A stretch of DNA of 7,110 nt from UBA2272 sp034368805. GTDB lineage: Bacteria; Actinomycetota; Coriobacteriia; Anaerosomatales; Anaerosomataceae. The notes under the pieces were generated by a model. The model ran no database searches, was not told the origin of the DNA, and saw nothing but the letters and a program-made list of their open reading frames with translations. The translations under genes and the position numbers were made by a program. The stretch covers positions 1 to 7,110 of the forward strand of contig JAXMLJ010000117.1 of the NCBI GenBank assembly GCA_034368805.1, given 5' to 3'. This document shows, piece after piece, positions 1 through 6,830 of the stretch (position 1 is the first letter of the stretch; the number at the start of each line of letters is the position of its first letter).

Positions 1-865
1 CACGCACCCCGTCTATGGCTTCCAGGTTGCCCTCGAGCGCGGCCCGTGTCGCGCTCGGCAGAGCGTCAGCTCGCGTCAGTAGCAGCACGCCGCCGCTCGT
101 TCCCACAGCTGCCCCGCCGCCGAGCGCGTCGGCGAAGTCCGTTCCGGTCGCGATGCCGACGAGGCCGTAGCCGGCAAGGCCAAGATCGACGTGCATTTGC
201 GCGACCGCCGCGGCTGTCGCATAGCGGTCGATGCCGTTCAGGCGAACGGGCGCTACGCCCAGCAGCTTCTCGAGCTCGGCGGCGGCGGTCTGGTTCACGG
301 CCGTCGGTCCGCCGATGATCCAGCCTGCGGCTATGCCGAGTTCGTCGATAACACCACCGGTCGCGGTCGGGACTCCGCCGGTCGCGATGAGGAGAACCGG
401 CGTGGTGGTGCGGTACGCGAACGGTGAGACGGACAGCGCATCGGCGGACTCGTCTCCGCGCACGAAGTATGCGGCGTCGCTCACGCCGCCGAGATCGGCG
501 ATCTCACGGGCCACCGCCGCGGCCGTCTCGTAGCGGTCGGCGCCACTGACTCGCCTGACGTCGTAGGCTGCGTGAAGCGCATCGAAGACATCGGCGGAGA
601 TAGCCTTCTCGCCACCGATCAGCACGACCGAGGTCGTGCCCAGTCGGTCGAGTTCGTCGATCAGATCGGCTGTCACGGCCGCGCCAACGAGCAGGAGTGG
701 GGAGCCGTGCACGCCGGCAAGGCCCGAGGCAGCGAGGGCATCGGGGAACGCGGCGCCGGTGGCGATGACGACTGTCTCGACGGAGTCGTCGGCGAAGGCG
801 ATCCGCGAGATGGCGAGCGCCGTCGCGTAGCGGTCGGTACCCCAGTCGCGCGCGATCTCATTTGG
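1..865 (-). CDS. Cell wall binding repeat 2 (CW_binding_2) region, partial; in-frame continuation of the Fn3 surface protein after a TAG stop
   Basis: The minus strand stays open for 288 codons from just after the TAG at 866-868 to the left edge, in exactly the same frame as the upstream gene. It encodes three CW_binding_2 repeats. Their signatures are GTDRYATA (from about 841), SGADRYETA (from about 547) and NGIDRYATA (from about 239), each followed by FPDAL- or FADAL-like, LLL- and IGG-type motifs. Such repeats bind secondary wall polymers or the peptidoglycan layer and hold a secreted protein at the cell surface. No ATG, GTG or TTG lies in frame near the beginning, and there is no signal peptide, so this segment makes sense only as the C-terminal anchor of the protein encoded at 866-2041. 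The third repeat carries DALGGGAA, which also marks the last repeat of the other wall protein here, so the gene probably ends roughly 20-30 codons past the left edge (inference). Family assignment is confident; whether it is translated is not. Confidence 0.85.
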
Positions 866-2041
866 CTACGGCAGCGCCCCGTCAGGCAGCACCGTCGCCG
901 TGTTCGAGCGCGGGCCGACGTTCGTGGCGACGTCGATCGCTCGGACATGGTAGGCGTACTCCGTGCCGTCGATCGCGGTCTCGTCCGTGAACGTGGTCTG
1001 TCCGGCGTTGGTCTGGCCGATCAGCATGGGCGCCGGCGTGTACTTGGGGTTGACGGTCTGGGTGGGCTCCCAGCGATAGACCAGGTAACCGGCCAGCCCT
1101 GAGTCACCGCTGTCAGTGGCCTCGTCCCAGGCCAGTTCGACGTGGCCGCTTGCAGTCTCGCCGGCGGGCTCGGCAGCAAGCCCCGTGACGCGGGCCGGTG
1201 CCCCGACATCATCGGCACCGGCGGCCATGTCGCAGTCCGCAGCAGGGCTCGTCACGACCCCGCCGAACCGGAGCACACGCTTTGTGAAGATGGTGACGCC
1301 TGTGTCGGCCGGGACTCCCATGCGGAAATCCCCGGCGGATCCCGTCGGCCCGTAGTCCTCGTTGTCTGCCGTGCCGTCGCCATCGTCGTCGAGGGTGTTG
1401 ACCTCGGTCTTGCCGAGTGCATAAGGCAGCGACGGATCGTCGTCCAGATCCGTCGTCGCGTCCGCGTCGCGCACCGCTACCCGGGCATTGACGTCGGCCA
1501 GCGTGATGCCGTTGTGGATCCAGCCACCTTCGGTGGCGGCGTCGAGGATCATGCTCTGCAACGGGGCAGAGGAGTTGAACGTGGATCCTCCACCCACCTT
1601 CTGCAGCGAGACCTGGACGTAATATGAGCCTTTCGAGTTCTCGTCACCGAATTTGGCGTAGACCCACCGTGCGGCGATCTTGCCGTCGGCGTCGGTTGCG
1701 ACCGTTGGGAACTCCGCCCAGGCCTCGGACTCCTGTGCCCATCGTTGCTTCGCGGCGTTCCAGGTGAAGCCGCGATTCGTAGTGGGGCTCGGAGACGGAG
1801 TCATGGTGAACCGGACCTTGACGTAGTAACTCGTGCTCGCCTCAAGTCCGGTTGTCTCGGCTTGTGCGCCCCACCGGAAGCCCACCGCGGTGTGGTCGTT
1901 GAGGATGTACTGCGGGGCATCGATCGCCCCCCCGGTGTATGTCTCAGCTGCGTAGACCGGTGCGGCAGTCACGCCTCCAATGGCAAGCATGACGGCGAGC
2001 AGTGTCACTACCATCCGAACGTGTACCCTCGAGCGTGTCAT
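866..2041 (-). CDS. Secreted surface protein with fibronectin type III domain; wall-anchor part cut off by an in-frame TAG
   Basis: The chosen start is ATG at 2041, with AAAGGAG at 2047-2053 five bases upstream; a longer reading frame from 2107 has no ribosome binding site and would bury the signal peptide. The product is 391 residues. Residues 1-31 form a Sec signal peptide: basic MTRSRVHVR, a hydrophobic core, and a likely cut after APVYA. Residues about 33-260 are a beta-rich region rich in Tyr, Trp and Thr that I cannot assign to a named family. Within it, D218, D220, D222 and D226 form a DxDxDGxxD loop like calcium sites of thrombospondin type 3 or dockerin repeats. Residues about 281-385 fit a fibronectin type III domain (VTGLAAEP, then VELAWDEA, GYLVYR, YAYHVRAIDVATN). 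Translation stops at TAG 866-868, immediately before in-frame wall-binding repeats. Without read-through the protein would be released rather than anchored. It probably acts outside the cell in adhesion or envelope structure (inference). Confidence 0.85.
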   Translation of the reverse strand: MTRSRVHVRMVVTLLAVMLAIGGVTAAPVYAAETYTGGAIDAPQYILNDHTAVGFRWGAQAETTGLEASTSYYVKVRFTMTPSPSPTTNRGFTWNAAKQRWAQESEAWAEFPTVATDADGKIAARWVYAKFGDENSKGSYYVQVSLQKVGGGSTFNSSAPLQSMILDAATEGGWIHNGITLADVNARVAVRDADATTDLDDDPSLPYALGKTEVNTLDDDGDGTADNEDYGPTGSAGDFRMGVPADTGVTIFTKRVLRFGGVVTSPAADCDMAAGADDVGAPARVTGLAAEPAGETASGHVELAWDEATDSGDSGLAGYLVYRWEPTQTVNPKYTPAPMLIGQTNAGQTTFTDETAIDGTEYAYHVRAIDVATNVGPRSNTATVLPDGALP

Positions 2042-2046
2042 GGTCG

Positions 2047-2053
2047 CTCCTTT
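2047..2053 (-). promoter_or_regulatory. Ribosome binding site of the Fn3 surface protein
   Basis: AAAGGAG on the minus strand lies five bases before the ATG at 2041. It decides the start against the upstream in-frame ATG at 2107, which lies inside a palindrome and lacks a Shine-Dalgarno sequence. Confidence 0.75.
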
Positions 2054-2093
2054 CGCGGCGTTGTGATGCGGTCCGAACCGGGAGAAGAGGGGG

Positions 2094-2107
2094 ATGGCAA
2101 TTGCCAT
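2094..2107. repeat. Perfect 14-bp palindrome upstream of the Fn3 surface protein
   Basis: ATGGCAATTGCCAT reads the same on both strands. It lies 52 bp upstream of the ATG at 2041, within the 143-bp gap between this gene and the upstream 94-residue gene. Position and symmetry fit a dimeric regulator's operator, but no clear -10 or -35 element lies next to it, so the role is inferred. A second, shorter palindrome (CGGTCGACCG, 2126-2135) lies in the same gap. Confidence 0.4.
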
Positions 2108-2184
2108 TACCGGGCGTGATGCGTGCGGTCGACCGACTGTGCGGATCCCTCGGCGTTCGGCCCGGTCGTCTGCTCGGCTTCGCC

Positions 2185-2469
2185 TCAGTCCTGCACGTCC
2201 GAGCGTCCGATCCGGTGGTGCACGACCGGTACGCCGTCGATGGACTCGGGGATGTCGGCCACCGAGGCCGCACGCGGGTCGTCAAGGCCCACGACGATCG
2301 CCGGTTCGCCATCATCGGTAGTGCCCACGCCGACGCTCATGACGCCCTTCATGCGCATCAGCCGCTCGGCATGCTGCGACATCACCTCGGCGGCGGCAAG
2401 GCCACGACCTGGCTCTGATGCGGGTGGTCGCCGCGCGAAGAACTGGCCGAAGAACTCGAGCAGGGTCAT
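2185..2469 (-). CDS. Hypothetical 94-residue protein
   Basis: I do not recognise a characterised family. The N-terminus (MTLLEFFGQFFARR) is hydrophobic and aromatic, followed by a Pro/Ala-rich linker. Residues about 27-91 then read as a compact alpha-beta unit: a helix (AAAEVMSQHAERLMRMKG), a strand (VMSVGVGTTDDGEPAIVVGL), and a closing stretch with IPESIDGVPVVHHRIG. The pattern 'GVxSVGVG ... GEPAIVV ... IPxxIDGVPV' resembles a small domain found at the N-terminus of some trypsin-like peptidase proteins and alone in hypothetical proteins (from memory, not searched). No catalytic residues are present. The ATG at 2469 has only a weak ribosome binding site (GAGG two bases away, or GGA further upstream), so the start is moderately certain. 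It lies 143 bp upstream of the Fn3 surface gene on the same strand and diverges from the cysteine-rich gene. Confidence 0.65.
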   Translation of the reverse strand: MTLLEFFGQFFARRPPASEPGRGLAAAEVMSQHAERLMRMKGVMSVGVGTTDDGEPAIVVGLDDPRAASVADIPESIDGVPVVHHRIGRSDVQD

Positions 2470-2663
2470 CGCCTCAGTCCGTTCTCGAGGTCTGCGGGGT
2501 GGCCGCCCGTCGGGGTGGCCGTTCCGCCTTCCGTCACATGCACGCGCCCAACACGCCTAGTGTACGCCAAGGGCTGCGGATGTCCGCTCGTCGGCCAGTT
2601 CTCAGGTCGGCCGACGGGTCTGCCGAAGTACCCGGTAGCGGCCCCGGTGCGGAGGTGTGCGGC
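2470..2663. promoter_or_regulatory. Divergent intergenic region with two 16-bp-spaced direct repeat pairs
   Basis: This 194-bp gap separates the divergent starts at 2469 (minus) and 2664 (plus), so it should hold promoters for both. CGGGGTGGCCG occurs at 2495-2505 and again at 2511-2521, a 16-bp period. GTCGGCC occurs at 2590-2596 and 2606-2612, also 16 bp apart; the second copy lies in the palindrome GTCGGCCGAC (2606-2615). A TACACT-like -10 hexamer lies on the minus strand at 2559-2564 but has no convincing -35 partner. The plus-strand frame is open through this gap but looks non-coding (Arg/Ser/Gly-rich, no family pattern). Confidence 0.35.
2651..2655 (+). promoter_or_regulatory. Ribosome binding site of the cysteine-rich protein
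   Basis: GGAGG lies eight bases before the ATG at 2664. It fixes that start rather than the in-frame ATG at 2418, which would overlap the divergent gene. Confidence 0.7.
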
Positions 2664-2930
2664 ATGGCCGAGATGTGCAGGTTCGCGGATCAATGTCCGG
2701 TCTGCAACGGCTCGCTGTCACTCGACCCGCGCGTGGCGCGCCGGTTGCGCACCGGTTACTGCGTTGACGACTGGCAGGAGTGCGCACGGTTCGCGGTCAC
2801 GCGTGAGGCTGGTCCCGAGGCGGTCCCCGCCCGGATGCTCCCCGCCGATCACACCGCCGCCTATGAGATCTTGAGCGCGCGCTGGTCCAGACGGGGAGTC
2901 TCGCCGGCCTTCGCGGTCTTCAGGCCGTGA
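2664..2930 (+). CDS. Small cysteine-rich conserved hypothetical protein (88 aa)
   Basis: The start is ATG at 2664 with GGAGG eight bases upstream. The product has cysteines at residues 5, 11, 14, 33 and 40, arranged C-x5-C-x2-C ... YC-x6-C, followed by ARF and a segment with VPARMLP near residues 56-62. I recognise the overall pattern (MC-F---CP ... YC----CAR ... VP--L-P) from small uncharacterised proteins in anaerobic bacteria and actinobacteria. It has no named function that I know of. The cysteines at 5, 11, 33 and 40 match the usual four; C14 seems extra (from memory). Metal or iron-sulfur binding is plausible but not shown. There is no signal peptide or membrane segment, so it is probably cytoplasmic. 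The gene converges on threonine synthase, with only 7 bp between the two stop codons. Confidence 0.7.
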   Translation: MAEMCRFADQCPVCNGSLSLDPRVARRLRTGYCVDDWQECARFAVTREAGPEAVPARMLPADHTAAYEILSARWSRRGVSPAFAVFRP

Positions 2931-2937
2931 GTTCTGG

Positions 2938-4481
2938 CTACGTCCCGAGCCACTCCCGCACGGCGGCCTGAACCCCGCCGACCCCCGCATCCACCACACC
3001 CGTGAAGCGCTCGGGCAGGCTGGCGAGTTCGGCCAGTGGGCCCGGGATCGGTGCGCCCTCCGGAGCGAGGCGGCGCACTTCATCGAGCAGCTCCAGGCCG
3101 GTCATCGTCCCGGCGTCACCGGTCAGCGGCTCGCCGTAGGGGACCGCTGCGAGCGCGCGGTACACGTCGGCGCCGAACTTGGCCCAGTGGGCGGTCGAGA
3201 CCACGAGCACCGGGTCCTCCCCGCGCAGACGCTCGGCGACCTCCCAGGCGACCGCCGTGTGCGCGTCCATGAGGTAGCCGGTCTCGCCGTAGACGCGGGC
3301 GATCGTGGCGAGGCTCTCATTGTTGGACACCCAGTCGGCCGAGAAGACCTCACGTAGGGAAGCGAAGGTCTCGCGGTCCACGGTGAAGCGGCGCTTCTCG
3401 GCAAGTTCGGCCATCCATCCGCGGACCGCTTCAGGGCCAGCCTCATGGTAGAGCAGCCGTTCGAGGTTGGACGAGACGAGGATGTCCATGCTCGGGCTCG
3501 GCGTCGTCACGAACGGGCGGCCGGAGATGTCGTAGGTGCCGGTGGCTATGAAGTCCGCGAGTACGTTGTTCTCATTGCTGGCACACAGCAGGCGGCCGAT
3601 CGGCACACCGATCAGGCGGGCATAGTACGCGCCGAGGATGTTGCCGAAGTTCCCGGTGGGCACACAGACATCCATCGGGCTGCCGGGCTTGACGCCGCCC
3701 TCGGCCACCATGTCGGCATACGCGCTGACGTAATAGGCGATCTGCGGGAGCAGGCGGCCCCAGTTGATCGAGTTGGCCGACGAGAGCCTGAGCCCGTGGC
3801 GTTCGTGCAGCTCGGCGTTGAAGGTCTCATCGTTGAACGCGGCCTTGACCGCGTTCTGACAGTCATCGAAGTTGCCCCGCACGCCAAAGACACCGACGTT
3901 GGCACCGCGCTGCGTGACCATCTGGAGCCGCTGGACATCGGAGACGCCGCCGTCCGGGTAGAACACGACGATGCCGGTATGGCGCGGTCGGCGAAGCCGT
4001 CGAGCGCGGCCTTTCCGGTGTCGCCGGACGTCGCAACGAGGACGAGGTAGTCGTCGGAGAGCTCGCCTGGAGCCCGGTCGACGTCTACGGCCTCGGAGAA
4101 GAACAGCGGCATGCACTGGAGGGCCATGTCTTTGAAGGCGCTCGTCGGGCCGTGCCAGAGCTCGAGGACGTGCATCCCGGCGACGACCTCGACCACCGGA
4201 GCGATGCGTTCGTCGTGCCATTGCGCGCCGTACGCCGTGCGCATGAGCGTGTCCACGCGGTCTGCCGAGACGTCCACGCCGAAGCGGGAGAACACCGCGG
4301 CTGCGCGGCGCCAGTACGGCCGATCGGCGAACGCGACGATCTCTGCGAGTGTGAACTCGGGAAGGCGCTCGGGCACGTAGAGGCCTCCGCCGGGCGCGAT
4401 GCCCTTGACCACGGCCCGGCTGAACGCGGGCAACGAGGCATCGTGGCCCCGTGTATCGAGGTAGCGCGTCTGTCTACTCAT
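2938..4481 (-). pseudogene. thrC: Threonine synthase, interrupted by a one-base frameshift
   Basis: Threonine synthase converts O-phosphohomoserine to threonine with pyridoxal phosphate. Frame one (ATG at 4481) gives 167 good residues: the N-terminal domain motif YLDTRG, then GGGLYVPERLP, the PLP-lysine motif HGPTSAFKDMA (Lys117) and the phosphate loop TSGDTGKAAL. At about 3981 the homology moves to the next frame, which continues with HTGIVVFYPDGGVSDVQR, the GNFGN loop and an intact C-terminus to TAG at 2938-2940. Restoring one C (minus strand) in the CC at 3981-3982 gives a continuous 514-residue protein, a normal length for this long, Thr_synth_N-containing class. As written, translation would run out of frame after about residue 167 and lose the C-terminal half. 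No slippery heptamer is visible, so programmed frameshifting is unlikely; a real mutation or a lost base in sequencing are the options. The ATG has only a weak ribosome binding site. It lies 34 bp behind the wall protein gene, with no clear terminator between. Confidence 0.9.
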
Positions 4482-4515
4482 GTGCGCATGGTACCTGAAG
4501 TTGCGGCACGCGGGG

Positions 4516-6531
4516 CTACTTCAGCTTGCTCCTGATCTCCGTCCGCACGCCCTCGGTCACTACGTCGTCGCCGCCGAAGATGTCTCCGCGGCCGATCGCA
4601 TATTCGTGGTTCGTGAGGAAGTCGGAGAGCCCCGTCGGCACCGACGCGTTGCGCGTGAGTAGCAGCGGGCTGCCGTAGTACCCGCACGCCGCGCCGCCAC
4701 CGAGGGCATCCGGGAAGTTCTCGCCGGTGGCGATGCCGATCATGTCGAAGTCGAGCGCCCGGAGGTAGTACGCATTGCGGGCGATCCGCGCCGCCGTTGC
4801 GTAGCGGTCGTCGCCGTACCAGCGCTCGGAGGGCGGACTGCTCATCCACGCGAGGTGGCTGTCCACCTCGGCCTTTGCATGTGTGCTCACCGCTGTGACG
4901 CCGCCGATGATGACCGCGTCCTCGATCTCGACGTCGAAGAACCAGTCGTCGACACTCTTGGGAAGCCTGTCCGGACGGGTCAGTAGGATCGGCCAGTGCA
5001 TGCCGGCTGCGGCGGGCCCGGCCGCGAGTGCATCCGGAAACGCGTCGCCCCGGGCGACAAAGACGCCCTTGTCCCAGCCGATGCCGTCCATGTCGAGTTG
5101 CGCACCGTACCGCTTGGCGATCTCGACCGAGGTCGCGTACCGGTCGGTGCCCGCGACGCGGTCGATAGTCACGCCCTTCGCCTCGATCGCAGCCGCGACA
5201 CCCTGCGATACGACGTCCGTGCCGCCCACGATGACCACGCGCCAGGGCTTGAGGCGGTCGAGCTCGGCGCTGACGACCGGGGGCAGTGTCGCTCCCCGGG
5301 TGAGGAGCAGGGGCGCGCCCATCTGCGCCGCCCACGGCGTGGCTGCGAGTGCATCGGGGAAGTTCTCTCCCGTGCAGATTACGACGGTGTAGCTGCTCCA
5401 GGCGTTGCCGTCCCAGCCGTTCACCGGTCCGTCCGGGTAGTAGGCGCGGCTGATCTCCACGGCGGTGGCGTAACGGTCGGGTCCCTCGGTGCGGTCCACG
5501 CGGGGTTTGTCGGTCGCCATCCAGATGTTGCCGCTGGTGCCCTCCTGGTATACGAGGCGGTTGCCAAAGAGCGACGGCCGCGTGAAGTTCTTCGTCGGGT
5601 CGTTGGTGACGTCGAGGTGCGAGTTCACGCCGTGGATGAGGAAGTTCAGCGCTCGGTTGGCGTTCGGGTCGGTCTGCCAGCTCTCGAAAACGAGACTCCG
5701 GTCGAACAGGTTAGGCCGCGTCTGCTGGGAGAACACGGCGATGTCGGACCTGGAGCGCCAGCGCAGGTCGATGAGCGCGGTCCGAGAGGTTGTGCCGGAG
5801 AGCTGGATGTACACCCGCATCGCGTGTAGCCGGACATGCTCTATGGAGGGGTACCCGACGAGCGGGCTCCAGCCCGGGTAGACCTCCTTCGGCAAGTCCA
5901 TCTCGCCGAGCCGCCAGCTGTACAGCGTGTCTTGCGGGTTGCCGGCCACCGAGAAGACCACCGTGTCGCCGTCGACGTCCCAGTGCTCCACACCGGTCGA
6001 CTCGGGGACGACGGACATGGTCTCCATCGCGAAGTCCCAGTACTCGAGCCGGCTATCCGTCAGATTCTTCCAGACGACATGGCTCGCGCTGATACGAGGC
6101 CGCGCCTGAATCGTTGTTCCGCCGCCGATCAGCCGCGATGTACCCCCCGCGAGACCGTCACGGAGGTCGCGCACGTAGATGTCACCGTTGCCGGACTGAC
6201 TAGACTCGTAGACGACCCGACCTGCGGCGACGTCAGGGTTCGTCTGGTCCGAACCGATGATCGGGAAATTGGTTCCGTTACCCGTCCACAGGTTGTGGAC
6301 GGCGATGTTCCAGCTGCTGTCATCAGGGGGGAGCGCGATTGCATTTCGATACTGGTAGACGATGATCTCGCCCTCAATCTCAGGGCTCTGCTGCTGCAAG
6401 GTGCCGACCTTGAGCGGCCCACGGTCGAGGTAGAACTGCGGATAGTCAGCGGTTGTGAGCGCCCCCGCGCTCCCAAGCGGCCCGATCGCCAGCAGGGCGA
6501 CAGCAAGGACGCACACGAATGCACGCTTCAC
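4516..6531 (-). CDS. Secreted beta-propeller-like protein with three cell wall binding repeats (CW_binding_2)
   Basis: The chosen start is GTG at 6531 because AAGGAG (6541-6546) lies nine bases upstream and the product then begins with a compact signal peptide (MKRAF, hydrophobic core, cut near GSAGA). ATGs at 6549 and 6597 are in frame but lack good sites. The product is 671 residues. Residues about 45-340 hold repeated units of the form 'P-I-G--VVY' followed by 'DIYVRDL', for example SPEIEGEIIVYQ, NPDVAAGRVVYE with DIYVRDL, RPRISASHVVWK and RPSLFGNRLVYQ. This resembles TolB/WD40-like beta-propeller blades. Residues about 345-671 are three CW_binding_2 repeats (EGPDRYATA, AGTDRYATS, YGDDRYATA), the last with DALGGGAA. 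The repeats should bind the wall polymer and display the propeller outside the cell, perhaps for ligand or polysaccharide binding (inference). The gene appears intact and ends KLK-TAG, 34 bp before thrC. Confidence 0.88.
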   Translation of the reverse strand: MKRAFVCVLAVALLAIGPLGSAGALTTADYPQFYLDRGPLKVGTLQQQSPEIEGEIIVYQYRNAIALPPDDSSWNIAVHNLWTGNGTNFPIIGSDQTNPDVAAGRVVYESSQSGNGDIYVRDLRDGLAGGTSRLIGGGTTIQARPRISASHVVWKNLTDSRLEYWDFAMETMSVVPESTGVEHWDVDGDTVVFSVAGNPQDTLYSWRLGEMDLPKEVYPGWSPLVGYPSIEHVRLHAMRVYIQLSGTTSRTALIDLRWRSRSDIAVFSQQTRPNLFDRSLVFESWQTDPNANRALNFLIHGVNSHLDVTNDPTKNFTRPSLFGNRLVYQEGTSGNIWMATDKPRVDRTEGPDRYATAVEISRAYYPDGPVNGWDGNAWSSYTVVICTGENFPDALAATPWAAQMGAPLLLTRGATLPPVVSAELDRLKPWRVVIVGGTDVVSQGVAAAIEAKGVTIDRVAGTDRYATSVEIAKRYGAQLDMDGIGWDKGVFVARGDAFPDALAAGPAAAGMHWPILLTRPDRLPKSVDDWFFDVEIEDAVIIGGVTAVSTHAKAEVDSHLAWMSSPPSERWYGDDRYATAARIARNAYYLRALDFDMIGIATGENFPDALGGGAACGYYGSPLLLTRNASVPTGLSDFLTNHEYAIGRGDIFGGDDVVTEGVRTEIRSKLK

Positions 6532-6540
6532 GAAGACCAG

Positions 6541-6546
6541 CTCCTT
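6541..6546 (-). promoter_or_regulatory. Ribosome binding site selecting the GTG start of the propeller wall protein
   Basis: AAGGAG on the minus strand precedes GTG at 6531 by nine bases. It overlaps the TGA stop (6546-6548) of the upstream remnant by one base, which would allow translational coupling if the remnant were translated. Confidence 0.6.
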
Positions 6547-6830
6547 CATCTCGCGGCGCTCGTGTGCGCCCAGGTCGTGCACTGAGCCTCCTGCCACCGT
6601 GCTTGCAGCTTCAGCTTACCAGCGATCGTGTTCTTCACGGCGTCGCTCACCACATCCGAGCCGCCGAACACGTCGGCGCGGCCGATCATGTACTCGTTCT
6701 CCTCCAGGAAGGCCGTGACGCTGTCGGGTACCGATGTCGGTGCGGTGAGCAGGAGCGGGCTTCCGTAGTTGCCGAGTGCCGCGCCCCCACCGAGAGCATC
6801 AGGGAAGTTGAAGCCTATGACGAAGTCCGT
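6546..6830 (-). pseudogene. Truncated remnant of a CW_binding_2 protein (last repeat only)
   Basis: The minus-strand frame is open from just after a TGA at 6831-6833 to a TGA at 6546-6548, and contains no credible start. About 69 residues (from GFNFPDALGGGAA to AGKLK) align without gaps to the end of the neighbouring propeller protein, with 43 identities (about 62%) by hand count. They match the DALGGGAA last-repeat type. The upstream half of the repeat, including GxDRYxTA, is missing. The join reads DFVIGFNFPDAL where the intact paralogue reads MIGIATGENFPDAL, so a few residues are also lost there. After KLK the frame continues for 20 residues (LQARWQEAQ...) instead of stopping as the paralogue does. 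This is most simply the 3' end of a deleted or recombined wall-protein gene. It lies directly upstream of the intact paralogue. Confidence 0.75.

Noticed and set aside
866..868. Genome-wide reassignment of TAG to an amino acid
   Set aside because: Two other well-supported genes in the window end naturally at TAG (4516-4518 after KLK, and 2938-2940 at the normal thrC C-terminus).
2418..2663. Plus-strand open frame extending upstream of the cysteine-rich gene
   Set aside because: It overlaps the divergent gene's start, has no ribosome binding site at its ATG, and its translation is low-complexity Arg/Ser/Gly; GGAGG before 2664 supports the shorter gene.
2905..2927. CGGCCT ... AGGCCG inverted repeat as a bidirectional terminator between the convergent genes
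   Set aside because: The stem is only 6 bp with an 11-base loop, lies within the coding sequence and has no T-run on either side.
3979..3985. Programmed frameshifting in thrC
   Set aside because: No X-XXY-YYZ slippery heptamer or suitable re-pairing is present at the join, and thrC is not known to use frameshifting.
3445..4050. Long plus-strand open frame opposite thrC
   Set aside because: It is the antisense shadow of the threonine synthase coding sequence, common in high-GC DNA; the minus strand carries clear family motifs.
4478..5335. Long minus-strand frame within the propeller wall protein gene
   Set aside because: Arg/Gly-rich translation without motifs, out of frame with well-supported CW_binding_2 repeats covering the same bases.
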